Shown piece by piece: positions 45,361 to 56,071 of a stretch of 64,000 nt of DNA. The stretch comes from Paraburkholderia sp. PGU19 (GTDB lineage: Bacteria > Pseudomonadota > Gammaproteobacteria > Burkholderiales > Burkholderiaceae): contig NZ_AP023182.1 of NCBI RefSeq assembly GCF_013426915.1, forward strand, positions 186,001 to 250,000, written 5' to 3'. Made by a program: the position numbers and the translations under genes. Below the pieces are notes generated by a model. It was given only the letters and a program-made list of their open reading frames with translations. It did no database searches and was not told the DNA's origin. How positions within the stretch are numbered: the first letter of the stretch is position 1; every line of letters begins with the position of its first letter.

Positions 45361-45872
45361 GCCGTCGACACCTCCATAGGTCCGGGTGGATGGATGCGGG
45401 AGGACGCGAGCGGCAAGCCATGCCGTGCCTTCGCGTCGTTGCATTCATGGAAGAAGCATCGGCCGGCAATAAAGCGTTATCAATGATTCAGTGGGGGTAG
45501 TCCCTGCGCAGTAATGGTTGCCTCGCGCTACCCTGCCCGGCGCGTCAAAAGCATAGCCACGAGGTCCCGGTGCGTCGCTGCGCGAGCCGCACCAGCATTG
45601 GCTTTCCCGCCTTCTTTACCAACCTCTTTCGGCAATGTTGCAGTCTCATTTCGACGCTGCACGCCCTCTTTTTCTGATTGCACCGGCGCATCCGGAGTAG
45701 TGCGTACTACCCCTAGGAGGTAGTGCCACCGGGCGATTGTGGGTCGAAATTGAACAGCAGAGACTTGCGGTCATCGATGCGGGCGTAGTCACGCCGTCCG
45801 ATACCACCGCCTTCGCAACACGACACGCGTGCAGTCATCCCCAGAAACGGGTTCCACTTTCGGGAAAACATC
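45361..45872. promoter_or_regulatory. divergent control region between the two demethylation units
   Basis: This 512-base region lies between the reductase gene (minus) and the second GcvT gene (plus). It holds repeated TAC-rich half-sites: GGGGTAGT at 45495-45502, TACCCTG 45540-45546, GGAGTAGT 45694-45701, ACTACCCC 45706-45713 and GGAGGTAGT 45716-45724. ACTACC (45706-45711) and GGTAGT (45719-45724) form a 19-base dyad around CCTAGG-like sequence. The pattern suits a NarL-like response regulator and is repeated at 55947-55964. Confidence 0.55.
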
Positions 45873-46985
45873 ATGACAAGGCAATCCATTCTCAACGTCC
45901 GTCATCGTGAGCTCGGCTCGAAGCTCGATGGCGATTCCTGGAACGACATGCCGATTCCCTGGTACTACTCGGGCGATCCGTATGACGACGTCGTCGCTGT
46001 GCGTACGGCAGCCGGCCTCTACGACATCAGCGCACTGAACATCGTGCGCGTGACGGGTCCCGATGCAGCCGCCGTGATCGACAGCCTCTGCGCGATCGAC
46101 GTGAGCCGCATGAAGCCCGGCACGGCCCGGCTCGCCGCCGAGGTCGACGAGCGTGGCGGCCTCTGCGACGACCTGATGGTGATCTACGATGCTCCGCAGC
46201 ATTTTCGGCTCTCGCACGGCGGCGGCACGACACAGACGCAGCTCGAGCGCGCCGCGCACAAACGCAACGTCGAATGGCGCCAGGATTTCGATGTCCATAT
46301 GCTGTCGCTGCAAGGTCCGCGCTCGACCGACATCCTGCAAGCGCACATCGGCATCGAACTGAACAAGCTGCCTTATTTCGCGCACGTCGAAACCCAACTC
46401 TTCGGCCGCAAGATCATCGTCTCGCGCGGCGGCTACTCGGGTGAACAGGGCTTCGAAGTGTCGTGCGCGTCGACCGACGCCGTCGCGCTGTGGGACAACA
46501 TTCTCGACGCAGGCAAGCCGTACGGCGCCGTGCCCGCTTCGTGGATGTCGCTCGAAATCGCGCGTATCGAAGCTGCCCTGCTCTTCTATCCGTTCGACAT
46601 GCCCGAAGGCGACACCACCCCGTGGGAAGTCAATCTCGACTGGATGGTCGATGTCGACAAGGCGGGCGACTACGTCGGCAAGGCAGCCCTGCTCGCGGCG
46701 CGCGGCAAGGAGCGCGTCAAGCAGGCGGGCGTCGTCGTCAAGCACGATGCAGCCGTAAGCGCCGGCTCGCCGATCTATATCGGCGACGAGCAGGTGGGCG
46801 TCGTGACCAGCGCGATTTTCAGCCGCTATCTGATGCAGTCGCTTGCGATGGTGCACCTGAAGCCGAACCACACGGCGCTCGGAACGAAGCTCGAGATTCG
46901 TGATGCGGCGGGCAAGTTCAGCGGTGTGGTCAGCAAGACACCGTTCTACGACCCGATGCGCCTGCGCACCCGCGTCGCCGCCTGA
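45873..46985 (+). CDS. GcvT-type aminomethyltransferase/demethylase protein (second paralogue)
   Basis: This encodes 370 residues. It shares the folate-binding GcvT fold: GLYDISALNIVRVTGPDAAA, MLSLQGPRSTDILQAHIG, SRGGYSGEQGFEVSC and VGVVTSAIFSRYLMQSLAMV. It is about as long as the paralogue at 32424 and clearly related. It heads a plus-strand unit with the dimethylglycine-dehydrogenase-like gene 162 bases downstream, so it probably captures the methylene group released by that enzyme on tetrahydrofolate (inference). Confidence 0.83.
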   Translation: MTRQSILNVRHRELGSKLDGDSWNDMPIPWYYSGDPYDDVVAVRTAAGLYDISALNIVRVTGPDAAAVIDSLCAIDVSRMKPGTARLAAEVDERGGLCDDLMVIYDAPQHFRLSHGGGTTQTQLERAAHKRNVEWRQDFDVHMLSLQGPRSTDILQAHIGIELNKLPYFAHVETQLFGRKIIVSRGGYSGEQGFEVSCASTDAVALWDNILDAGKPYGAVPASWMSLEIARIEAALLFYPFDMPEGDTTPWEVNLDWMVDVDKAGDYVGKAALLAARGKERVKQAGVVVKHDAAVSAGSPIYIGDEQVGVVTSAIFSRYLMQSLAMVHLKPNHTALGTKLEIRDAAGKFSGVVSKTPFYDPMRLRTRVAA

Positions 46986-47123
46986 CCCCGCAGCACCCAC
47001 GATACGGCGGCGGGCGCAATACGACGCACGGCGTTCCGCCACCCAACGAGAAAGACAGAGGCAGAGCGAAGTACAACAACTGTCCAGGGCACCCAACCGG
47101 CGCCCCGCCTTTGTCTCATGTAG

Positions 47124-49340
<2,217 letters not shown>

Positions 49341-49462
49341 GCGGCTGCACACGGCAGTCTGAACGCCACGCGCATCGCGCCATGCGGGTCATCCGGATCG
49401 GGTGGCCCGCACGGCGAGTGCCTTGGCGCAGGATCCCCTTTACTCTTTCAACGGACGAGCCC

Positions 49463-51625
49463 ATGTCGAGCGCAGCGACTTTCGACCCCGTCAACGTCAC
49501 CCGGATCCTCTTCGAGGGCTTCCCCACGTTCGCGATCGTGCTGTTCTATCTGGCCGGCGTCGCCGCGATGGCCGCGTTCGCATGGGGCGTCTACATCCAG
49601 GTGCGCAAGTACCGGCGCGGCAAGCCCGTAACCGGTCCCATCGATCTGCGAGCGCGTGTCGGCGCGATGGTGCGGGTCGTGCTCAATCACCGCACGATCG
49701 CGCGCCGCGACCCGGCGGCAGGCCGCGCGCACCGCTTCATTTTCTACGGCTTCGCGGTTCTGTTTGCCGGCACGGCCACCGTCACGGTCGACTACGACAT
49801 CACGGCGCGCTTTCTCGGCTTTCACTTCTGGAACGGCAACTTCTATCTGTTTTTCAAGCTGGCGATGAACCTCGCCGGCCTGTCGCTGATTGGCGGTCTG
49901 ATCTACATGATGGTGCGGCGCGGCTGGATCAAGCCGCCGAAACTCAATTACGCACGCCCCGACCGGCAGCCGGGCGACCCCGACTACGACCGCAGCGGAT
50001 ATCGCCGCGAAGACTGGGCGTTCCTGTGGTCGCTCGTGTTGATCGGTATTACGGGCTTCGTGCTGAGCGGGTTGCGGCTGGTTTGGCTGCAGGATCGCGC
50101 CATCGTGTGGGAGACGCGCTGGTGGTCGCCCGTTGCCGCCCTGCTCGCCGAGATCATGCGCGGCGCGGGACTCAGCGCTTCGGCCGCCTACGCGCTGCGC
50201 ACGGGCCTGTGGTGGTTCCACGGCGCGCTCGCCCTCACCTTCATTGCGCTGATTCCGTACACGAAGGTCAAGCACATCTTCACCGCGAGCGGGTCGCTTC
50301 TGATGCGCGATCCTCTCGCTGCGCAGCGCCTGCCGAAAGTCGAACCGGACGCCGAGCGCGCCGGCTACAAGACCATCACCGACTTCACATGGAAGCATCT
50401 GCTCAATCTCGATGCCTGCACCAAATGCGGCCGCTGTCATGAAGCCTGCCCCGCCCGCGCAGTGGGTGCGCCGTTGTCGCCACGCGACGTGATCCTGTCG
50501 CTGCGCGAATTCGCGAACGATGCGCTGGAGAAAAACACGCTGCCCGAAGAAGTGAAGCTCGACGTGCATGGCAAGGACATCGGCCAGGTGTTCATGGAAA
50601 CGATCTGGTCGTGCCGGACCTGCATGGCGTGCGTCGAGATCTGCCCCGTTGCCGTCGAGCACGTACCCATCATCGTGCAGCTGCGCCGCAAGCTGGTTGA
50701 AGACGGTGAAATGGAACCGCAGGTGCAAAAGACGCTGCAGGCGATCCACAAGAATGGCAACTCGTTCAACGAATCGAAGCGCAAACGCGCCGCGTGGACC
50801 AAGACCCTGCCGTTCACGATCAAGGACGCACGCAAGGAGCCCGTCGATCTGCTGTGGTTCGTCGGCGACTATGCGTCGTTCGATCCGCGCAACCAGCGCG
50901 TCACGCAGGCCTTTGCGACGCTGCTGCACAATTCAGGCGTGGATTTCGGCCTGCTGTTCGAAGGCGAATCGAATGCGGGCAACGACGTACGGCGCGTCGG
51001 CGAAGAAGGCCTGTATGAATTGCTCGCCGCGCAGAACATCGCGACGCTCGGCACCTCACAATTCGGCCGCATCATCACGACGGACCCGCACTCGTACAAC
51101 ACGATCCGCAACGAGTACCCGGACTTCGGCGGAAATTTCGAAATCGAGCATTACACGAGTGTGGTGGCCCGCATGCTGGCCGAAGGCAAGATGCGCCCGA
51201 AGCGCAAGCTCGGCTATCGCGTGACCTTCCATGATCCGTGCCATCTTGGCCGCTTCAACAAGGGCTATGACGCGCCGCGCCAGATCATCGAAGCACTCGG
51301 ATGCGAGCTGGTCGAAATGGGCCGCTCGCGCGACAACTCTTTCTGCTGTGGCGCAGGCGGCGGACGTATCTGGATGAACGATCCCGTCGGTCAGGAGAAG
51401 CCTTCACAGAACCGTATGAAGGAAGCGGCGGCTATCGAGGGACTGGAGGTATTCGTCGTGTGCTGCCCGAAAGACCTCACGATGTTCGAGGACGCACTCA
51501 AGACGAGCGGCTACGAAGGACGCTTCATCGTGCGCGAACTGATCGAGCTGATTGCCGAGAGTCTGACGGAAGTCGACGGCAATGCCCCGCCTGCGGACGA
51601 TGTCCGCGTGACGGCCGACGTCTGA
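49463..51625 (+). CDS. dgcB: DgcB-like membrane Fe-S oxidoreductase
   Basis: This encodes 720 residues. About six hydrophobic segments in the first 300 residues (for example FAIVLFYLAGVAAMAAFAWG) precede two 4Fe-4S clusters (CTKCGRCHEACPA and CRTCMACVEICPV). Then follow cysteine-rich CCG domains (HDPCHLGRFNK, FCCGAGGGR, VCCPKD). Heterodisulfide-reductase-like proteins of this layout accept electrons from the DgcA flavoprotein and feed quinone. It lies 122 bases after the dehydrogenase gene and 22 bases before the leucine-rich-repeat-variant gene. Confidence 0.82.
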   Translation: MSSAATFDPVNVTRILFEGFPTFAIVLFYLAGVAAMAAFAWGVYIQVRKYRRGKPVTGPIDLRARVGAMVRVVLNHRTIARRDPAAGRAHRFIFYGFAVLFAGTATVTVDYDITARFLGFHFWNGNFYLFFKLAMNLAGLSLIGGLIYMMVRRGWIKPPKLNYARPDRQPGDPDYDRSGYRREDWAFLWSLVLIGITGFVLSGLRLVWLQDRAIVWETRWWSPVAALLAEIMRGAGLSASAAYALRTGLWWFHGALALTFIALIPYTKVKHIFTASGSLLMRDPLAAQRLPKVEPDAERAGYKTITDFTWKHLLNLDACTKCGRCHEACPARAVGAPLSPRDVILSLREFANDALEKNTLPEEVKLDVHGKDIGQVFMETIWSCRTCMACVEICPVAVEHVPIIVQLRRKLVEDGEMEPQVQKTLQAIHKNGNSFNESKRKRAAWTKTLPFTIKDARKEPVDLLWFVGDYASFDPRNQRVTQAFATLLHNSGVDFGLLFEGESNAGNDVRRVGEEGLYELLAAQNIATLGTSQFGRIITTDPHSYNTIRNEYPDFGGNFEIEHYTSVVARMLAEGKMRPKRKLGYRVTFHDPCHLGRFNKGYDAPRQIIEALGCELVEMGRSRDNSFCCGAGGGRIWMNDPVGQEKPSQNRMKEAAAIEGLEVFVVCCPKDLTMFEDALKTSGYEGRFIVRELIELIAESLTEVDGNAPPADDVRVTADV

Positions 51626-51647
51626 TGAGCGCCGCGCGATAACCGCC

Positions 51648-53222
51648 ATGACGACCTTTCCCCGCCCTGCCGAAGCAGAACCCTGCGCCGCGAATGCGGC
51701 GCGCGAGGGTGCGCGGCTGCGTCGCCACTGGCGGGAACTGATGCGGCTCGCGCTCGACGCCTCCGATGTATTCACGTCCGCGATGCTTTACCCGCACGCG
51801 ACAAGCGCGGATCGCAAGCGGCTCGAAGCCCGCATGTTCGGCTCACGCAGCGACCGGCTCGCGCTCGCGGCGTTCCCACACGCGCCTTCGGTGGCGCTCG
51901 CGCGACTTGCCACGCTCGCCGCAACGGATGCGGATGCCACGCTCGCGACGCGTCTTGCCCGCAACGCTGCGACGCCCGCCGAGGCACTGCAAACGCTCGC
52001 CGCTGCGTTCGTCACGAATCGCGCCGAGAGCGACGCCGACTATCGACGGATCGTGCAACGCGTCGCGCAACTGATCGCGCGACACCCGCTGGCGCCGCCC
52101 GCGCTGCTTGCGACGCTCGCCGCTAGCGCCGACAGCATCGAGACGTTGCGCTCGTTGTGCGAGAACGTGGGCGTGCAGACGGATCTGCTCGCGCAACTGG
52201 CCGGCCGCGGCATTGAACCGCTGCAACGGCTGCTCGCCATTCACTTCGCGACCGATGCGCACACGCTGCATCAGCTGTGGCGGAATACGCGCGAAAGCGC
52301 AGTGCGCGCTCAGGTACTGCGCCACGCCGCGTGCCCGCTCGAGCTGTTGCGCAGCATCCCCGCGTCCAGTCCCGAGCGGCGCAGTCTCGCGTTGAACGTG
52401 CGGACCACGGGCGAAATTCTGACTGCGCTTGCGCGCGACGATGACCCCGCCGTACGGCGCGCCGCCGCTACCAATCCCACCACGCCCGCAGGCGCACTCG
52501 TTCTGCTGTGCTTCGATGCCGACACGCTGGTCCGCCGTGCGGTCGCCGTGCGTGACGACCTGCCGCTCAAGGTCGTGGATTGGCTTGCCGAAGACGGCGA
52601 CGTGTGGGTGCGCAGCGGTCTCGCGCGCAATCGCGCGTGCCCGCGTATCTGGCTCGACCGGCTCGCGCGTGATCGCGAAGCGGATGTGCGCCGCTCGGTG
52701 ACGCGTCACGCCTTGTGCCCGGCGCCGCTGCTCTCGCTGCTCGCGAACGACGAGGTCGCGTGGGTACGCGCGGGCGTCGCGCTGCGCAACGAGCTGCCGG
52801 GTGCCGTGCTGCACCGGCTGATACAGGACACCGATATCGACGTGCTGGCGGGCGTTGCACGCCATGGCGGCACGCCACAGGCGACGCTCTCGCGTCTTGC
52901 CGAACATGCGTCGGCCGATGTACGGCGGGCCGTCATCCTGAATCGTCATACGCATCGGCGTGTGTTGCTGCCGTTGCGCGACGAATCGTATCCGCTGCAC
53001 CGCGTGCTCGTGTTCATGCATCCCAGCCTGACCGACGCGGACCGCTGGCGCATGCGCTTCGAACCTGACACGGAGGCCCGAGCGCGCATGTTCGGCCATC
53101 TGGCGAGCGCACTCGCCGCCGCTCTCGATCGCAAGCGCCAGCACAGCTTTGCCGCTGGCGCAGCCGATACACCTGAGACATGCACACATCAACTGACCAC
53201 ATCAGTGGAGGAGGCAGGATGA
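51648..53222 (+). CDS. leucine-rich-repeat-variant (LRV/HEAT-like) protein without Fe-S cluster
   Basis: This encodes 524 residues. At least ten alpha-helical repeats of about 24 residues are visible (for example NPTTPAGALVLLCFDADTLV, RNRACPRIWLDRLARDREAD, RHALCPAPLLSLLANDEVAW and RHGGTPQATLSRLAEHASAD). The pattern is that of the LRV repeat. The Azotobacter LRV protein carries a 4Fe-4S N-terminal module, but here the N-terminus has no Cys cluster. It is inserted between the Fe-S oxidoreductase and etfB and overlaps etfB by 4 bases. It may assemble or scaffold the dehydrogenase complex (inference). Confidence 0.7.
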   Translation: MTTFPRPAEAEPCAANAAREGARLRRHWRELMRLALDASDVFTSAMLYPHATSADRKRLEARMFGSRSDRLALAAFPHAPSVALARLATLAATDADATLATRLARNAATPAEALQTLAAAFVTNRAESDADYRRIVQRVAQLIARHPLAPPALLATLAASADSIETLRSLCENVGVQTDLLAQLAGRGIEPLQRLLAIHFATDAHTLHQLWRNTRESAVRAQVLRHAACPLELLRSIPASSPERRSLALNVRTTGEILTALARDDDPAVRRAAATNPTTPAGALVLLCFDADTLVRRAVAVRDDLPLKVVDWLAEDGDVWVRSGLARNRACPRIWLDRLARDREADVRRSVTRHALCPAPLLSLLANDEVAWVRAGVALRNELPGAVLHRLIQDTDIDVLAGVARHGGTPQATLSRLAEHASADVRRAVILNRHTHRRVLLPLRDESYPLHRVLVFMHPSLTDADRWRMRFEPDTEARARMFGHLASALAAALDRKRQHSFAAGAADTPETCTHQLTTSVEEAG

Positions 53223-54043
53223 AGATACTCGTCACGATCAAGCAGGTCGCGTCACTCGATGAAGATTTCGAGCTGCGCGACGACGACCGCGATGTCGAAG
53301 CAGACTTTCATGTTTTCGACCTCAACGAATGGGATCACTACGCGCTCGAAGAAGCACTGCGTCTGAAGGAGAGCGGCAATAGCGACGCCATCGAGGTCGT
53401 GGTCGTCACCGTGGGTCCCGACCGGGCCGACGAAGAACTGCGCAAGTGTCTGGCCAAAGGCGCGGATCGCGCGATCCGCGTGTGGAGCGACGAACTGGAA
53501 GAGGCGGACCCGATCGGCATTGCCCGCGCGCTTGCAGCGCTTGCACGCCGCGAAGCCCCCGACATGATCTTCGCCGGCGTGCAGGCCTCCGACCACGCGT
53601 ACGGCGCAACGGGCATGGCGCTCGCAGGCCTGCTCGACTGGCCGCACGCGGCTGTCGTGGCGGGTCTGGAATACACGCCCGGCGCGGGCACGGCGAGCGC
53701 GCGTCGCGAGCTCGAAGGCGGTGCATACGCAAATGTCACCGTGCAATGCCCTGCTGTCCTGACGCTGCAACTGGGTATCAACACGCCGCGCTACGCGTCG
53801 CTGCGCGGCATCAAGCAGGCGGCGTCACGGCCAATCGAAACCATTGCGCCCGACGCGCTCGGCTTACTCGCCGGTGAAACGGGCACGCAAGGCTCGCTCT
53901 CGCGCATCAGGCGCGTGTATGTGCCCGAACTCGGCCGCGCGCAGATGATCGAGGGCACACCAGCCGAACAGGCCGCCCGCCTCGCGGGCATCATCAAGGA
54001 ATTTCGGGGGAAGCGTAATGAGCGGGATCCTGGTTATTGCTGA
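53219..54043 (+). CDS. etfB: electron transfer flavoprotein beta subunit
   Basis: This encodes 274 residues from the ATG at 53219, with GGAGGAGGCAGG just upstream, inside the end of the LRV gene. It begins MKILVTIKQVASLDEDFELR, and the adenine-nucleotide alpha-hydrolase-like fold shows VVTVGPDRADEELRKCLAKG, typical of ETF beta. It pairs with the alpha subunit, whose start overlaps by 26 bases. It shuttles electrons from the dehydrogenase to ETF:quinone oxidoreductase or the membrane Fe-S protein. Confidence 0.9.
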   Translation: MKILVTIKQVASLDEDFELRDDDRDVEADFHVFDLNEWDHYALEEALRLKESGNSDAIEVVVVTVGPDRADEELRKCLAKGADRAIRVWSDELEEADPIGIARALAALARREAPDMIFAGVQASDHAYGATGMALAGLLDWPHAAVVAGLEYTPGAGTASARRELEGGAYANVTVQCPAVLTLQLGINTPRYASLRGIKQAASRPIETIAPDALGLLAGETGTQGSLSRIRRVYVPELGRAQMIEGTPAEQAARLAGIIKEFRGKRNERDPGYC

Positions 54044-54977
54044 ACATCGTCAGGGACAGTTGCGCCCTGTGAGCGTCGAAGTGATCGGCGCAGCTGTCGC
54101 GGCGCGCGAAGCGGGCGGCGAACGCGTGACGGTCGCCGTGCTGGGCGCGACGCCCGCCACGTTCGTCGAAGCGCTCAAGCTCGCGGGTGTCGACGAGATC
54201 GTCACCGTGCAGACCGCGAACGACGCGTTCGATCCTGATACCTATCAGGCTGTTGCGCACGCACTGATCGAGGCACGCAAGCCGTCGCTCGTGCTGCTGC
54301 CCCATACGATCGATACGCTGGGTTACGCCGCGCCCCTCGCGGTCAAAGGGAACTACGGCTTCACCACCGATGCGTTCGGACTGGCGCGCGACGGCGAAAG
54401 CTGGATCGCCACACGCTCCGGCTACGGGCAAAAGGTCAACATGGAGATCGAGTTTCCTGGCCGCGCCACGGTAGTCGTGACCATCCGGCCGGGCGCCTTC
54501 AAGGCCCCCGACAGCGCGGGTGCGCCCGAAGTCAGTCAGTTCGACGCCCCTGCCGTCACGCCGCGCAGCCAGCACATTTCGTTCGAGGAACCCGCCGCGA
54601 GCAGCGACGTGGATATTCCCGGCGCGGAATTCATCACGTCGATTGGCCGTGGCATTGGCGAAGAAACCCATGTCGAACAGTTCCGCGAACTTGCCAGTTC
54701 GCTGGGCGCAACGCTTGGCTGTTCGCGCCCCATCGCCGACTCCGGCTGGCTGCCCAAGGCCCATCAGGTCGGCCAGTCCGGCAAGACGGCGGCGAACTGC
54801 AAGCTCTACCTCGCTCTGGGCATCTCGGGCTCCGTGCAGCACATGGCGGGCATGAAACACGTCGAGAACATCATCGCCGTCAACACCGACCCTGAGGCGT
54901 CGATCTTCTCGATTGCGAAGTACGGCATCGTGGGTGACATCTTCGACATTGCCGAAGAACTGCGCGGACACTTCTAG
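54018..54977 (+). CDS. etfA: electron transfer flavoprotein alpha subunit
   Basis: This encodes 319 residues. The C-terminal FAD-binding signature is complete: GCSRPIADSGWLPKAHQVGQ, YLALGISGSVQHMAGM and INTDPEA-like NTDPEASIFSIAKYGIVGD. The N-terminal domain begins ILVIAEHRQGQLRPVSVEVI. It is the last gene of the plus-strand dehydrogenase unit, followed by a strong terminator. Confidence 0.92.
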   Translation: MSGILVIAEHRQGQLRPVSVEVIGAAVAAREAGGERVTVAVLGATPATFVEALKLAGVDEIVTVQTANDAFDPDTYQAVAHALIEARKPSLVLLPHTIDTLGYAAPLAVKGNYGFTTDAFGLARDGESWIATRSGYGQKVNMEIEFPGRATVVVTIRPGAFKAPDSAGAPEVSQFDAPAVTPRSQHISFEEPAASSDVDIPGAEFITSIGRGIGEETHVEQFRELASSLGATLGCSRPIADSGWLPKAHQVGQSGKTAANCKLYLALGISGSVQHMAGMKHVENIIAVNTDPEASIFSIAKYGIVGDIFDIAEELRGHF

Positions 54978-54995
54978 GCACTCGCACTATGGAAA

Positions 54996-55035
54996 ACCCG
55001 GAATGTGCCTGCATTCCGGGTACATAATTATTTTT
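54996..55035 (+). terminator. rho-independent terminator after etfA
   Basis: A 10-base stem (ACCCGGAATG at 54996-55005 and CATTCCGGGT at 55012-55021) with a 6-base loop is followed by ATTATTTTT. It lies 18 bases after the etfA stop and closes the demethylation operon. Confidence 0.82.
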
Positions 55036-55169
55036 CAATTGATTTAAGTTGTTAAACTCAGGTTCGCAACAAACTGGCAACAAAAACAACAAGCCACCGC
55101 TCGCACGTTCAAGACATCGCACTGCGCCACACCGCGCAGTTTATGCAGCCATGAGCCCAGGAAGAGCAG

Positions 55170-55817
55170 ATGGTCCCTCACACAGTACTTCTCATCGACG
55201 ACCACGCGTTGTTTCGCAAGGGCGTCGCGCAACTGATCCAGATGAACCCGGCGTTCGCGGTCGCGGGCGAAGCGACCTCGGGCCACGATGGCATCGAGAT
55301 GGCCGTCCGGCTCAAGCCGGATGTCGTCCTGATCGACCTGAACATGCCGCGCATGAACGGTATCGAAACGCTGGAAGGCATGCGCGAAGCAGGCGTTGAC
55401 GCGCGTTTCATCATGCTGACGGTATCCGACAATGAGCGCGATGTGGTGGCCGCGTTGCGCGCGGGCGCGCACGGCTATCTGTTGAAGGACATGGACCCCG
55501 AAGACCTGTGCATATCGCTGCAAAAGGCGCTCAAGGGCACGGCCGTCCTGAGCGAGTCCGTCACGGGCAGTCTCGTTCATGCGCTCTCGGGCGGCCAGCG
55601 CATTCCCGCGGCGCAGAACGATCTGACGGCACGCGAGGTCGAGGTGTTCGACCATCTGGTGGCGGGCCTGTGCAACAAGGCCATCGCGCGCAAGCTCGAT
55701 ATCAGCGTGGGGACGGTGAAGGTGCACGTCAAGCACGTGTTGCGCAAGCTCGATCTTCACTCGCGTCTTGAAGCCGTCCTGTGGCAGCAGGAGCACGGCT
55801 CGCGTTCGCACCACTGA
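55170..55817 (+). CDS. NarL/FixJ-family (LuxR-type) response regulator
   Basis: This encodes 215 residues from the ATG at 55170. The receiver has acidic DDH near the N-terminus and the phospho-acceptor Asp56 in VLIDLNMPRMNG. Lys in the LLKDMDPEDL block is also present. A LuxR-type HTH fills the C-terminus (LTAREVEVFDHLVAGLCNKA, IARKLDISVGTVKVHVKHVL). The class is the natural partner of the NarX-like kinase at 37785. Its own promoter lies in the AT-rich 55036-55169 gap. Confidence 0.9.
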   Translation: MVPHTVLLIDDHALFRKGVAQLIQMNPAFAVAGEATSGHDGIEMAVRLKPDVVLIDLNMPRMNGIETLEGMREAGVDARFIMLTVSDNERDVVAALRAGAHGYLLKDMDPEDLCISLQKALKGTAVLSESVTGSLVHALSGGQRIPAAQNDLTAREVEVFDHLVAGLCNKAIARKLDISVGTVKVHVKHVLRKLDLHSRLEAVLWQQEHGSRSHH

Positions 55818-55940
55818 CACAGCGGGGCGCCTTCGCGCCGCCCTGCTTTCCCTTCATTACACCGCTTCTGCCGCGTTCGCCACGCACGCGGCAGCGCCGT
55901 GCTGCGCGCTCGCCTGCCTTGTCGCGTCGTCACTCTCGTT

Positions 55941-55964
55941 TACCTCTACTCCCCGGGAGGTAGT
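55941..55964. promoter_or_regulatory. NarL-like inverted heptamers upstream of the sigma-54 regulator
   Basis: TACCTCT (55941-55947) is followed by TACTCCC (55947-55953), CG, and GGAGGTA (55956-55962), a 7-2-7 inverted arrangement as bound by NarL-type proteins. The nine bases GGAGGTAGT (55956-55964) are identical to 45716-45724. The site lies 124 bases downstream of the response regulator stop and 107 bases upstream of the sigma-54 activator start. Confidence 0.55.
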
Positions 55965-56071
55965 CCATCAGGGCTGATTGTCACGCCGAATTGGATTGCC
56001 AATAATGGGCTTCAATGTGGCGAGCATGTCCGCATGCATGACCGCCCGCGTTTTTCCCGGAGATGTCCACC

